Positions 30,141-38,604 of a stretch of 39,200 nt of DNA are shown here, piece by piece. The notes below the pieces were generated by a model. The model was not told where the DNA came from, made no database searches, and saw nothing but the letters and a program-made list of their open reading frames with translations. The DNA is from JBFHRE01 sp036745195 (GTDB lineage: Bacteria; Actinomycetota; Acidimicrobiia; Spongiisociales; ZC4RG35): the NCBI GenBank assembly GCA_036745195.1, contig DAIOGO010000008.1:1-39200 (forward strand). Reading direction: 5' to 3'. Both the position numbers and the translations under genes were made by a program. How positions within the stretch are numbered: position 1 is the stretch's first letter; the number at the start of each line of letters is the position of its first letter.

Positions 30141-30169
30141 TTGCCGTTGCCTACCGCGGCCTATACACT
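30141..30169 (+). promoter_or_regulatory. Promoter of the WhiG-type sigma gene
   Basis: TTGCCG (30141-30146), 17 nt, TACACT (30164-30169). Predicted leader about 27 nt with GAGG at 30191-30194 before the GTG. The -35 begins 7 nt after the repeat block. Confidence 0.5.
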
Positions 30170-30202
30170 CGCCCGGTTGCCCCCATCGATGAGGTTGTTG
30201 TT

Positions 30203-30991
30203 GTGACCCAAACGAGCCGGAACCCCGACGCCGGTTCGGGAAGCGAGACCGCCCCCCTCTGGGAGCGTTTCAAGGCGACGGGCGACGAGCGGGCCCGGGA
30301 GAGCCTCATCGTCCACTACTCACCGCTCGTCAAGTTCGTGGCAGGTCGTGTCGGTGTCGGTCTCCCCCGGAGCGTCGACCCCGGTGACTTGGTCTCGTAC
30401 GGGATCTTCGGGCTGATCGACGCCATCGACAAGTTCGACCTCGAGCGGGGATTCAAGTTCGAGACCTACGCCATCAACCGGATCAAAGGGGCGATCCTCG
30501 ACGAACTACGCGCCCTCGACTGGGTGCCGCGATCGGTTCGGGCCAGAGCGCGTGAGATCGAACGGGGCATGGCCGAGCTGGAGCATCGCCTGCAGCGCAC
30601 GGTCAGCGACGACGAACTCGCCAACCACCTTTCGATGGCGGTGGACGATCTCCAGGACGCCCTGGCCGAGATGTCGAACCTCGGGCTGGTGGCGCTCGAC
30701 GCGGTGTTCAACCCCGATTCCCCCGGGTCGCTCCGTGACATGGTCGTGGACCCCAACGGGGCGTCGCCGGAGGCGGCGTTCCAACGGGAAGAGACGAGAC
30801 GGATCCTGGCCGACGCCATCAATCGACTGCCGGACCGAGAGCGGCTCGTCCTCACCCTCTACTACTACGAGGGTCTCACCCTCGCCGAGATCGGCGATGT
30901 GCTCGGTGTCACCGAATCGAGGGTCTGTCAGATCCATGCCAAATCGGTCATGAGCCTTCGTAACCGCCTGAGCGAGCCCACCTACAAGTAG
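30203..30991 (+). CDS. whiG: Sigma factor of the FliA/WhiG family
   Basis: Alternative RNA polymerase sigma factor, group 3 (262 aa). Region 2 shows LIVHYSPLVKFVAGRVG, PGDLVSYGIFGLIDAIDKFD and FETYAINRIKGAILDELRALDWVPR (pieces of one run); region 3 has a SDDELANHL segment; region 4 has LPDRERLVLTLYYYEGLTL with the helix-turn-helix IGDVLGVTESRVCQIHAK. The DWVPRSVR signature is typical of WhiG and FliA. In Streptomyces whiG also lies shortly before rpsB and drives sporulation; elsewhere the family drives flagellar genes. No flagellar gene is in this window. Starts at GTG. Confidence 0.93.
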   Translation: MTQTSRNPDAGSGSETAPLWERFKATGDERARESLIVHYSPLVKFVAGRVGVGLPRSVDPGDLVSYGIFGLIDAIDKFDLERGFKFETYAINRIKGAILDELRALDWVPRSVRARAREIERGMAELEHRLQRTVSDDELANHLSMAVDDLQDALAEMSNLGLVALDAVFNPDSPGSLRDMVVDPNGASPEAAFQREETRRILADAINRLPDRERLVLTLYYYEGLTLAEIGDVLGVTESRVCQIHAKSVMSLRNRLSEPTYK

Positions 30992-31019
30992 CTGCCGGGC
31001 GGGCGGCCTCACGCTCGCT

Positions 31020-31048
31020 TTGGGTTCGAGCCCTCTCCGCTCTACCAT
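31020..31048 (+). promoter_or_regulatory. Possible rpsB promoter
   Basis: TTGGGT (31020-31025), 17 nt, TACCAT (31043-31048). Transcription from about 31055 would give a leader of roughly 135 nt containing two hairpins. Confidence 0.4.
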
Positions 31049-31085
31049 CCCGCCCAATCACACACGCACGGGTATCCCCTCGGGT

Positions 31086-31136
31086 CCGTCGCGGCTGCCA
31101 AGCCAGCGACGGTGCGGGATGATCCTGCAGAGGATC
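31086..31136 (+). ncRNA. Candidate structured rpsB leader (two hairpins)
   Basis: Hairpin 1: CCGTCGC-GGCT (31086-31096) pairs with AGCC-A-GCGACGG (31101-31112), an 11-bp stem with a single bulged A and loop GCCA. Hairpin 2: GATCCT-GCAG-AGGATC (31121-31136), a 6-bp stem. Neither is followed by a T-tract, so a regulatory leader is favoured over a terminator for the sigma gene, but both remain possible. Confidence 0.45.
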
Positions 31137-31191
31137 GGTCGATGGTTCGGCCCTCGTGCGGAGGAACAACCTGACAACCAAAGGAGCAACC

Positions 31192-31905
31192 GTGGCCGGT
31201 GTCACGATGAAGCAGTTGCTCGAGGCCGGTGTTCATTTCGGACACCAGACTCGGCGCTGGAATCCCAAGATGGCCCCCTACATCTACGGGGAGCGAAACG
31301 GCATCCACATCATCGACCTTCGCCAGACGCTGGAACAGGTCAACAAGGCGGTCGACTACGTCCGCAACCTGACCGCCGATGGCGGGATCCTTCTCTTCGT
31401 AGGCACCAAGAAGCAGGCGCAGATGCCGATGGCGGAAGCGGCCAAGGCCGGCGGTATGCACTATGTGAACTACCGCTGGCTGGGCGGGATGCTCACCAAC
31501 TTCACGACCATCCAGAAGCGCGTCTACTACATGAAGGAACTGGAGCGCATGGAGGCGACCGGTGAGAACCAGGCCCTCCCCAAGAAGGAGCGCCTCCTCC
31601 TCAGCCGGGAGTTGCTGAAGCTGCGCGCCAACCTCGGTGGCATCGCCGACATGGGACGGATCCCAGACGCCATCTTCGTGGTCGACGTCGGCAACGAGCA
31701 CACCGCGGTCAAAGAAGCGTCCCGGCTCGGGATCAAGGTGATCGCCCTGGTCGATTCCAACTGCGATCCCGACTCGGTCGACATCGTGATCCCCGGCAAC
31801 GACGACGCGATCCGCTCCGCCGAGCTGATCGCCATGGCCCTGGCCGAGGCCTGCGTGGAAGGGCGCCAGCTCTCCTCCAAGAAGCAGCCCGCCGCCCAAT
31901 CCTGA
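31192..31905 (+). CDS. rpsB: 30S ribosomal protein S2
   Basis: Small-subunit protein needed for S1 and mRNA recruitment. The GTG at 31192 gives 237 aa beginning MAGVTMKQLLEAGVHFGHQT, with AAGGAG 5 nt upstream; a frame start at 31156 would add 12 unsupported residues. Other hallmarks are RNGIHIIDLRQTLEQ, GTKKQAQMPMAEAA, YRWLGGMLTNF and PDAIFVVDVGNEHTAV. Followed after 24 nt by tsf. Confidence 0.97.
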   Translation: MAGVTMKQLLEAGVHFGHQTRRWNPKMAPYIYGERNGIHIIDLRQTLEQVNKAVDYVRNLTADGGILLFVGTKKQAQMPMAEAAKAGGMHYVNYRWLGGMLTNFTTIQKRVYYMKELERMEATGENQALPKKERLLLSRELLKLRANLGGIADMGRIPDAIFVVDVGNEHTAVKEASRLGIKVIALVDSNCDPDSVDIVIPGNDDAIRSAELIAMALAEACVEGRQLSSKKQPAAQS

Positions 31906-31929
31906 GCGATTCCTAGGAGAACACCCAAG

Positions 31930-32547
31930 ATGGCAGAGATCACCGCCAAGGATGTCCAACGCCTTCGTCAGCAGGCGGGCGTAGGGATGATGGATGCAAA
32001 GAAAGCCCTGACCGACGCCGAAGGCGACTTCGAGAAGGCCTCCGAGCTGCTCCGCGAACGTGGATTGGCCAAGGCCGCCCGCCGCTCCGATCGGGATGCC
32101 TCGGAAGGGGCGATCGGTGTGTACGTCCACATCCAGAACGACCACCCGGTCATGGGGGTCCTGGTCGAACTGGTTTGCGAGACCGACTTCGTCGCCAAGA
32201 GCGCCGAGTTCAATCAGGTCGCCAACGACCTGGCGATGCACGTCTCGTGGGGCAACCCCCGCTGGATCACTCGCCAGGCCGTCGACCCCGAGGCACTGGA
32301 GAAGGAGAAGGAGCTGATCGAACGGGAGGCGAGGGCGTCGGGCAAACCCGACCAGGCCATCCCCAAGATCATCGAGGGACGTCTCGAGAAGTTCTTCGAG
32401 GACAACGTGCTCACCGACCAGGTCTTCGTCAACAAGGAGCGCTTCGACGGGACGGTGGCCGAGATGGTCGGCGCCCTCGCCTCGAAGATGGGCGAGAACA
32501 TCTCTGTACGCCGGGTGTCCCGGATCCACGTCGGCGAATCGTTCTGA
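31930..32547 (+). CDS. tsf: Elongation factor Ts, short form
   Basis: Nucleotide exchange factor for EF-Tu. The UBA-like N-terminal domain (DVQRLRQQAGVGMMDAKKAL) and the core VCETDFVAKSAEF are present, ending VSRIHVGESF. At 205 aa it is the short form with a single core repeat, like Thermus EF-Ts, and shorter than the roughly 270-aa proteins of mycobacteria and Streptomyces. AGGAG lies about 12 nt before the ATG. Its stop overlaps the pyrH start by one base. Confidence 0.96.
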   Translation: MAEITAKDVQRLRQQAGVGMMDAKKALTDAEGDFEKASELLRERGLAKAARRSDRDASEGAIGVYVHIQNDHPVMGVLVELVCETDFVAKSAEFNQVANDLAMHVSWGNPRWITRQAVDPEALEKEKELIEREARASGKPDQAIPKIIEGRLEKFFEDNVLTDQVFVNKERFDGTVAEMVGALASKMGENISVRRVSRIHVGESF

Positions 32548-33263
32548 TGGAGGATTCCGCTCCCCGTCGGGTACTCCTCAAACTCTCCGGGGAGGCATTC
32601 GCCAGTGCCGAGACCGGATATGGGATCGATCCCGTGACGGTGGGGCGGGTGGCTGCCGAGATCGCCGAAGCCCACCAGCTCGGGGTCGAGATCGCGGTGG
32701 TGGTCGGCGGGGGCAACATCTTCCGGGGTGTCTCCTCGGCCGCCAAGGGGATGGATCCGGCCTCCGCCGACTACATGGGGATGCTGGCAACCGTCATCAA
32801 CGCCCTGGCGATCCGTGATGCCCTGGAGAAGGCCGGCGTCCCCAGCCGGGTCCAATCGGCGATCACGATGCAGCAACTGGCAGAGCCCTACATCCGGTTG
32901 CGGGCGATCCGCCACCTCGAGAAGGGCCGGATCGTGGTGTTTGCGGCCGGCACCGGCAACCCGTTCTTCACGACCGACACCACCGCCGCCCTCCGAGCAG
33001 TCGAGATCGGTGCCTCGGTGCTGCTCAAGGCGAGCAAGGTCGATGGCATCTTCGACACCGACCCAGTGGGCAACCCGGAGGCGATCCTCATCCCCGAGCT
33101 GAGTTATATGGAGTTCCTCTCCAAAGGTCTGAGGGTGATGGACTCGACCGCCATTACCATGTGCCGCGAGCATGGCGTTCCCATCGTGGTCTTCAGCATG
33201 AACGAGCCGGGCAACATCATCCGGGCGGTGCGAGGTGATCGCATCGGGACAGTGGTGCACTGA
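32547..33263 (+). CDS. pyrH: Uridylate kinase
   Basis: Bacterial UMP kinase of the amino-acid-kinase fold, hexameric, GTP-activated and UTP-inhibited in studied species. Motifs are VLLKLSGEAFA, VVVGGGNIFRG, TMQQLAEPYIRLRAIRHL and FAAGTGNPFFTTDTTAALRA. Length 238 aa. The ATG shares a base with the tsf stop (TGATG); longer frames upstream lie inside tsf. It acts just after Upp or de novo synthesis in the pyrimidine pathway. Confidence 0.97.
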   Translation: MEDSAPRRVLLKLSGEAFASAETGYGIDPVTVGRVAAEIAEAHQLGVEIAVVVGGGNIFRGVSSAAKGMDPASADYMGMLATVINALAIRDALEKAGVPSRVQSAITMQQLAEPYIRLRAIRHLEKGRIVVFAAGTGNPFFTTDTTAALRAVEIGASVLLKASKVDGIFDTDPVGNPEAILIPELSYMEFLSKGLRVMDSTAITMCREHGVPIVVFSMNEPGNIIRAVRGDRIGTVVH

Positions 33264-33264
33264 G

Positions 33265-33828
33265 ATGGACGGCGACCTGATCGAGGAGTTCCTCGACGAG
33301 GCCCGGCTCAAGATGGAGCTGGCGCTCGACTATGCCGCCGCCGAGTTCGCCACGGTCCGCACCGGTCGGGCCAATCCGCAGATCCTGAGCCGGCTGATGG
33401 TCGAGTACTACGGCACCCCGACCCACATTCAGCAACTCGCCACCCTGTCCGTGCCCGAGCCCCGGCTGCTCGTCATCCACCCGTTCGACAAGGGATCGGT
33501 CAACAACATCGAGCGGGCGATCCGCGAGTCGGATCTCGGTCTCAACCCCTCGAATGACGGTCACGTGATCCGGCTGGCGTTCCCGCCTCTCACGGAAGAA
33601 CGGCGCAAGGATCTGATCCGGGTGGTCCGTCACATGGCCGAGGAGGCGAGGGTGGCCGTGCGCAACGTTCGCCGCCACGCCAAGTCCGAGCTGGAAGGGC
33701 TCCACGGCGAAGTGTCCGACGACGACATTCGCCGGGCCGAGAAGGAGCTGCAGGAGACCACCGACGAGTACATCTCGCGCATCGATCGCCAGCTCGAACG
33801 CAAAGAAGCCGACCTCCTGGAAGTATGA
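33265..33828 (+). CDS. frr: Ribosome recycling factor
   Basis: Splits post-termination ribosomes with EF-G. The 187-aa sequence from the ATG one base after pyrH includes EFATVRTGRANPQIL, VEYYGTPTHIQQLATLSVPE, IHPFDKGSVNNIERAIRESD and RLAFPPLTEERRKDL. The in-frame ATG at 33235 inside pyrH is rejected because the family starts with the three-helix domain seen here. Confidence 0.97.
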   Translation: MDGDLIEEFLDEARLKMELALDYAAAEFATVRTGRANPQILSRLMVEYYGTPTHIQQLATLSVPEPRLLVIHPFDKGSVNNIERAIRESDLGLNPSNDGHVIRLAFPPLTEERRKDLIRVVRHMAEEARVAVRNVRRHAKSELEGLHGEVSDDDIRRAEKELQETTDEYISRIDRQLERKEADLLEV

Positions 33829-33829
33829 C

Positions 33830-35023
33830 GTGGCTGAGCCGGAAGACCCCGATGTCGTCGAGCAGACTCCCGAGGGCCGCCGCTTTCTGAGACCGTGGGA
33901 GGAAGAGGCGCCGCCGATTCCCTCCGAGACCCAAGTGGATGCCGCGCTTCCCGATGAAGAGGTGATCTGGAACGCCCTCGAAGTCGCCACCGGGGCCGGC
34001 CGGGCGGACATCCTCTCCACCGATGAGCTCCTGGCGGCGAGCACCCGTGAATATCGGGGTTTGGCCGAAGACGTGGCCAGGGCCCAGGAGGAAGTCGTCG
34101 AACGCCAGGCGGTGGCCGCCGCCATCTCCGGGGTGGGAAGCGGGCTGGTCGGCTTCGAGGATGTCACCGGGGTGAAGACCGTGAGCGAGGAGGACTTCGA
34201 GCACGAAGAGCAACAACGCGCCTCCGATCTCGCCCTCCGGGTCAGCTCGGCCCTGGTGTTGCTCGGGCTGTTCGTGGGAAGCCTGTTCCTCGGGGGATTC
34301 TGGTTCTCGGCTCTGGTGGTGATCATCATGCTCCTCTCGGCGGGGGAGTTGTTCGCCACGCTGCGGTCGAAGGGATACCGGCCATTGACCGCTGCCGCCC
34401 TCCTCGGCCTGCTGGTGGCCGGAGTCGGGGTGCACCGATCCGGCGTGTTCGCCCTGGCCGGAGGCATGACGGTCACGCTCCTATTGGTGGCGGTGTTGTT
34501 CTCCTTCCAGAACCGGCGCCATCCGCTGGAGAACGCCGCCGTCACCGTGATGGGTACCGCCTGGATCGGGATGCTGTCGTTTGCGATCGCCATCGGCCGT
34601 TCGGACAAGGCGGTGGCTCTGATCCTCTTCGTCGTCCTGGTGACCGCCGGATTCGATGTCGGCGCCTATTTCGTCGGCCGGGCCTTCGGGCGTCGCTTGA
34701 TCGCCCCGGTGGTTTCACCGCAGAAGACGCTGGAGGGTCTGATCGGGGGAGTCGTCGCCGCCTTTGGACTGGCGGCGGTGCTGTCGACGCTGCCACCCTT
34801 CAACCCGCCGATCACCTTCGAGGGATCGTTGTTGCTGGCCGGAGTCATCTCCTTGCTGGCGCCGCTGGGCGATGCCGCCGAGTCTGTGGTCAAACGCGCC
34901 CTCGACGTGAAGGACATGGGCTCCATCCTGCCTGGGCACGGTGGCATGCTCGACCGTATCGATGCCCTCTTGTTCGTGGTGCCGGCCGCCTATCTCGTCC
35001 TGTCGATTCTCGGATACCTGTGA
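33830..35023 (+). CDS. cdsA: Phosphatidate cytidylyltransferase with acidic N-terminal extension
   Basis: Makes CDP-diacylglycerol from phosphatidate and CTP at the membrane, the branch point for phospholipid synthesis. The family signature SVVKRALDVKDMGSILPGHG, then GMLDRID, lies near residues 354-380, after about seven or eight transmembrane helices beginning near residue 136. The first 130 residues are hydrophilic, acidic and low in similarity to typical CdsA (usually 260-300 aa); the total of 397 aa reflects this extension. Starts at GTG one base after frr and overlaps dxr in GTGA. Confidence 0.94.
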   Translation: MAEPEDPDVVEQTPEGRRFLRPWEEEAPPIPSETQVDAALPDEEVIWNALEVATGAGRADILSTDELLAASTREYRGLAEDVARAQEEVVERQAVAAAISGVGSGLVGFEDVTGVKTVSEEDFEHEEQQRASDLALRVSSALVLLGLFVGSLFLGGFWFSALVVIIMLLSAGELFATLRSKGYRPLTAAALLGLLVAGVGVHRSGVFALAGGMTVTLLLVAVLFSFQNRRHPLENAAVTVMGTAWIGMLSFAIAIGRSDKAVALILFVVLVTAGFDVGAYFVGRAFGRRLIAPVVSPQKTLEGLIGGVVAAFGLAAVLSTLPPFNPPITFEGSLLLAGVISLLAPLGDAAESVVKRALDVKDMGSILPGHGGMLDRIDALLFVVPAAYLVLSILGYL

Positions 35024-36207
35024 GTTCGCCCGCTGGCGGCGGACGACCGTCCGGCACCCCCGGCCGAAGCCACGATCCGGTGGTGATCCTGGGGGTCACC
35101 GGCTCCATCGGCGGTCAGGCGCTCGAGGTGTGTGCCCACCTGGATCGTCCGGTGGTTGCGATCGCCGCCCGCAACCCCAGCCCCGAACTGGCCGAGATCG
35201 CCCGTGGCCGGCCGGGGGCGATGGTGGTCGTCACCGGTGGGAGCTCGGGCGAGCGTCAGTCGCTCGTCGATGCCCTTCCGGGGCACTCGGTCCGGTTCGG
35301 GCAGGAGGCGCTGCTCGAGGTGGCCGGGACACCGGATCGCACGGTGATCAACGGCATCGTCGGGGCGGCCGGGCTGCGCGCCTCCGTCGTCGCCCTCGAG
35401 GCCGGCAATCGGCTCGGGCTGGCCAACAAGGAGTCGCTGGTGGTGGCGGGCCGGCTGGTGAGGGCTGCGGCTGAGCGCGGTCGGGGCGAATTGATCCCGA
35501 TCGACTCGGAGCACTCTGCCCTCTTCCAACTGACCTCCGGCCATCCTGCCCGCCGGCTCGTGTTGACCGCCAGTGGAGGGCCGTTCCGGGGCCGCTCCCG
35601 GGCGGATCTGGCCGACGTCTCCCCGGAGCAGGCCCTCCGCCACCCCACCTGGGTGATGGGTCGGCGGATCTCGATCGACTCGGCCACCCTCGTCAACAAG
35701 GGGCTGGAGGTGATCGAAGCCCACCATCTGTTCGGGGTCGCTTACGACGACATCGACGTGGTGATCCACCCCCAGAGCGTGGTCCACTCACTGGTGGAGA
35801 TGGCCGACGGGTCGATGCTCGCTCATCTCGGGGTCGCCGACATGCGAGTACCGATCCAGTACGCCCTCACCCACCCGGAGCGCGTACCTTCTCTCGCCAC
35901 TCCCTTCCGGCTGGCCGAACTCGACCTCACCTTCGAGCCTCCAGATCGAGACACGTTCCGGGCGCTCGATCTGGCGTATGCCGCCGGCCGGGCGGGTGAT
36001 GGCGCCACCGCCGCCTTCAATGCCGCCGACGAGGTGGCGGTCGAGGCGTTCCTGGGGGGGCGCCTGGGGTTCCTCGGCATCACGCAGGTGATCGAACTCG
36101 CCCTGGAGAAGGTCGGGTCTCCCCCGGTCGACTCGGTCGATGAAGCGATCGAAGTCGACCGATCTGCCCGGGAGACGGCCGCCTCGTTGATTGCCGGAGT
36201 CTGCTGA
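35020..36207 (+). CDS. dxr: 1-deoxy-D-xylulose 5-phosphate reductoisomerase
   Basis: Second enzyme of the MEP isoprenoid pathway, NADPH- and divalent-metal-dependent, target of fosmidomycin. NADPH motif GVTGSIGGQALEV near residue 25; metal and substrate residues in IPIDSEHSALFQ, LTASGGPFRG and WVMGRRISIDSATLVNKGLE, then HPQSVVHSLVEMADGS. Full length at 395 aa, starting at GTG with a 4-nt overlap with cdsA. ispG of the same pathway follows two genes later. Confidence 0.97.
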   Translation: MSSPAGGGRPSGTPGRSHDPVVILGVTGSIGGQALEVCAHLDRPVVAIAARNPSPELAEIARGRPGAMVVVTGGSSGERQSLVDALPGHSVRFGQEALLEVAGTPDRTVINGIVGAAGLRASVVALEAGNRLGLANKESLVVAGRLVRAAAERGRGELIPIDSEHSALFQLTSGHPARRLVLTASGGPFRGRSRADLADVSPEQALRHPTWVMGRRISIDSATLVNKGLEVIEAHHLFGVAYDDIDVVIHPQSVVHSLVEMADGSMLAHLGVADMRVPIQYALTHPERVPSLATPFRLAELDLTFEPPDRDTFRALDLAYAAGRAGDGATAAFNAADEVAVEAFLGGRLGFLGITQVIELALEKVGSPPVDSVDEAIEVDRSARETAASLIAGVC

Positions 36208-36224
36208 TAGTGGGCGCTCCCGGC

Positions 36225-36230
36225 TACCTT
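36225..36230 (+). promoter_or_regulatory. -10 box for rseP
   Basis: TACCTT ends 8 nt before the ATG at 36239, supporting that start over in-frame codons inside the dxr end. Confidence 0.45.
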
Positions 36231-36238
36231 GGGTCTGC

Positions 36239-37363
36239 ATGATCGGTGGACTTGCCGCTTTCCTCGCCCTGATCTCGTTCGTGGTCGCCCACGAAGCGGG
36301 TCACTACTTCGCGGCCAAGGCGACCGGGATGAAGGTCACCGAGTTCTTCATCGGGTTCGGGCCGCGAATCTGGTCGTTCCGGCGTGGCGAGACCGAGTAT
36401 GGGATCAAGCCCATCCCGTTCGGGGCCTACGTCAAGGTCGTCGGCATGTCTCACATCGAGGACGTGGCGCCCGAGGACGAGGGCCGCACCTACCGCGACA
36501 AGCCCTTCTGGGCGAAATCACTGGTGGTGCTGTCGGGGGTGGGCGCCAACTTCCTGCTCGCCTTCCTGATCTTCTCGGCGCTGGCGTTGTGGGAGGGGCG
36601 ACCGATCATCGTCGACGGTGAGCCGGTTCTCACCACGTCGGTGGAGGCGGTCGTTCCCCAATCCGACGGGAGGCCCACCGCCGCGGCCCTGGCCGGGATC
36701 GAAGCGGGTGACCGGATCGTTGCCGTCGACGGGGTGCCGATCGAGGATTGGGCCGTGCTCACCGAGTCACTGGCAGGGCGGCCCGGTGAAGACGTCACGA
36801 TCACCGTCGAACGTGGCACGGAGCAGCTCACCCTCGAGGCCACGCTGGGCGAAAGGAAGACCGATACCGGCGAGGTGGTCGGGTTCCTCGGAATCGCTCC
36901 GGCCATCCAGATGGAGTCCTTGAACGTCTTCCAGGCAGCGGGATTGGGGGGCCGTCAGGTGGCGGCGGCGGTCCCACTCACGCTGCAGTCGTTCGGTCAA
37001 CTGTTCCGCTTCGACACGATCGCCACGCTGATACGTGGTCTGTCCGGCGCCGAGATCCCCGACGACTCACGACCGGTCTCGCCGGTCGGAATCGTCCAGA
37101 TCGGCTCGCAGGCCACCGAGTTCGGGATCGGGAACTTCATCGCGATGCTGGCGATCATCAACGTCTTCTTGGGCACCCTCAACGTGATCCCGCTCTTTCC
37201 GCTCGACGGCGGTCATTTCGCGGTAGCCATCTACGAGAAGCTCACGGGGCGGCGGGCCAACATGGACAAGCTGATCCCGGTGGCGGTGACGGTGATCATC
37301 ATCATTGGCGCCATCGGCCTGCTGGCCATCGCCCTCGACATCGTCAACCCGATCGACCTGTGA
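36239..37363 (+). CDS. rseP: Site-2 protease, RseP family
   Basis: Intramembrane zinc metalloprotease that cleaves anti-sigma factors or signal-peptide remnants. The first helix contains HEAGH (H18, E19, H22), the third zinc ligand is in NVIPLFPLDGGH near residue 322, and a PDZ domain (GIEAGDRIVAVDGVPIEDW) lies between. Length 374 aa with three to four transmembrane helices. The stop overlaps ispG in GTGA. The dxr-rseP-ispG order is the actinobacterial standard. Confidence 0.95.
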   Translation: MIGGLAAFLALISFVVAHEAGHYFAAKATGMKVTEFFIGFGPRIWSFRRGETEYGIKPIPFGAYVKVVGMSHIEDVAPEDEGRTYRDKPFWAKSLVVLSGVGANFLLAFLIFSALALWEGRPIIVDGEPVLTTSVEAVVPQSDGRPTAAALAGIEAGDRIVAVDGVPIEDWAVLTESLAGRPGEDVTITVERGTEQLTLEATLGERKTDTGEVVGFLGIAPAIQMESLNVFQAAGLGGRQVAAAVPLTLQSFGQLFRFDTIATLIRGLSGAEIPDDSRPVSPVGIVQIGSQATEFGIGNFIAMLAIINVFLGTLNVIPLFPLDGGHFAVAIYEKLTGRRANMDKLIPVAVTVIIIIGAIGLLAIALDIVNPIDL

Positions 37364-38604
37364 CCTACCCTGCGGCTGTGAGGCATCAAACCAAGCGCAT
37401 CATGGTCGGGTCGGTGCCGGTGGGTGGAGGCAGCCCGGTCTCGGTTCAGTCGATGACCACCACCAAGACCGCCGATGTGGATGGCACCCTCCAGCAGGTG
37501 TACGCCCTGGCCGGCGCCGGCGCCGACATCGTCCGCATCACCTGTAACGATGTCGAGGCGGCGCAGGGACTGGCCGAGATCGTCCCCCGCTCGCCGGTTC
37601 CGATCGTGGCCGACATCCACTTTCAGCACCGCCTGGCGCTGGCCGCCCTCGAGGCCGGCGTGCAGGGCTTGCGGCTCAACCCCGGCAACATCCGCAACGA
37701 AGCCCATATCAAAACCGTGGCTCGCGAGGCCAAGAGCCGGGGGGTTCCCATCCGGGTGGGCGTCAACGCCGGATCGCTTGATCGCGACATCGAGGAGCGA
37801 CACGGGGGCGCCACCCCTGAGGCGCTGGTGGCCTCGGCCCTCCACGAGATCCGCTACCTGGAAGAGGTGGACTTCACCGACATCAAGATCTCGGTGAAAC
37901 ACTCCAACGTTCCCACCATGATCGCTTCGTACCGGCTGCTGTCGGAGACCATCGACTATCCGCTCCACCTGGGGGTCACCGAGGCGGGCCCGCTCCCCGG
38001 CGGTCTGATCAAGTCGGTGGCGGGGATCGGAACCCTGCTGTCCGAGGGCATCGGCGACACCATCCGGTTCTCGCTGACCGCCGACCCGGTCGAGGAGGCG
38101 AAGGCCGGACGCCAATTGCTCGAGTATCTGGGGCTGCGGGAGCGAAAAGGGCTCGATCTGATCGCCTGCCCTTCGTGCGGACGGGCCGAGGTCGACGTGA
38201 TCAAGGTCGCCACGGAAGCCCAGCAGGCGCTGGAGGCCGCCAACCTCCCGATCCAGGTGGCGGTGATGGGATGTGTCGTCAACGGTCCCGGGGAGGCCGG
38301 GTCGGCCGACATCGGTATCGCCGCCGGACGGGGCAAAGGCCACCTGTTCATCAAGGGCAAGGTGGTGCGGGTGGTCCCCGAGGCGGAGATGGTGTCTGCC
38401 CTCCTCGAAGAGGCGAAGGCGCTGGTCGAGCAAGGGGTGGAGGCCAGGCTGGCGGCGGCGGACGTCAACGCCGCCGGGATCGCCGAGGCAGAGCGGTTGC
38501 AGCTCATCGAGATCAAGGGTGACGCCAACCGGTCGGCAGACCGGCGGGCCCGGGTGGCCGAGGTGGCCGAGGATCGTTCGGGTCAGCCCGGCTCGAGGCC
38601 CTGA
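37360..38604 (+). CDS. ispG: 4-hydroxy-3-methylbut-2-enyl diphosphate synthase
   Basis: 4Fe-4S enzyme converting MEcPP to HMBPP in the MEP pathway. Cluster ligands C270 and C273 in ACPSCGR, C305 in GCVVNGPGE and E312 are all present. The TIM-barrel part shows SVQSMTTTKTADVDGT, RITCNDVEAAQG, DIHFQHRLAL and RLNPGNIRNE. The 414 aa include a charged C-terminal tail of about 30 residues beyond the usual end; its last 22 nt overlap convergent coaE. Confidence 0.97.
   Translation: MTYPAAVRHQTKRIMVGSVPVGGGSPVSVQSMTTTKTADVDGTLQQVYALAGAGADIVRITCNDVEAAQGLAEIVPRSPVPIVADIHFQHRLALAALEAGVQGLRLNPGNIRNEAHIKTVAREAKSRGVPIRVGVNAGSLDRDIEERHGGATPEALVASALHEIRYLEEVDFTDIKISVKHSNVPTMIASYRLLSETIDYPLHLGVTEAGPLPGGLIKSVAGIGTLLSEGIGDTIRFSLTADPVEEAKAGRQLLEYLGLRERKGLDLIACPSCGRAEVDVIKVATEAQQALEAANLPIQVAVMGCVVNGPGEAGSADIGIAAGRGKGHLFIKGKVVRVVPEAEMVSALLEEAKALVEQGVEARLAAADVNAAGIAEAERLQLIEIKGDANRSADRRARVAEVAEDRSGQPGSRP

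Noticed and set aside
31018..31052. tRNA-like 3' end (GGGTTCGAGCCC then CTACCA) before rpsB
   Set aside because: Only three T-stem pairs form, and no matching acceptor strand, D-arm or anticodon arm lies upstream.
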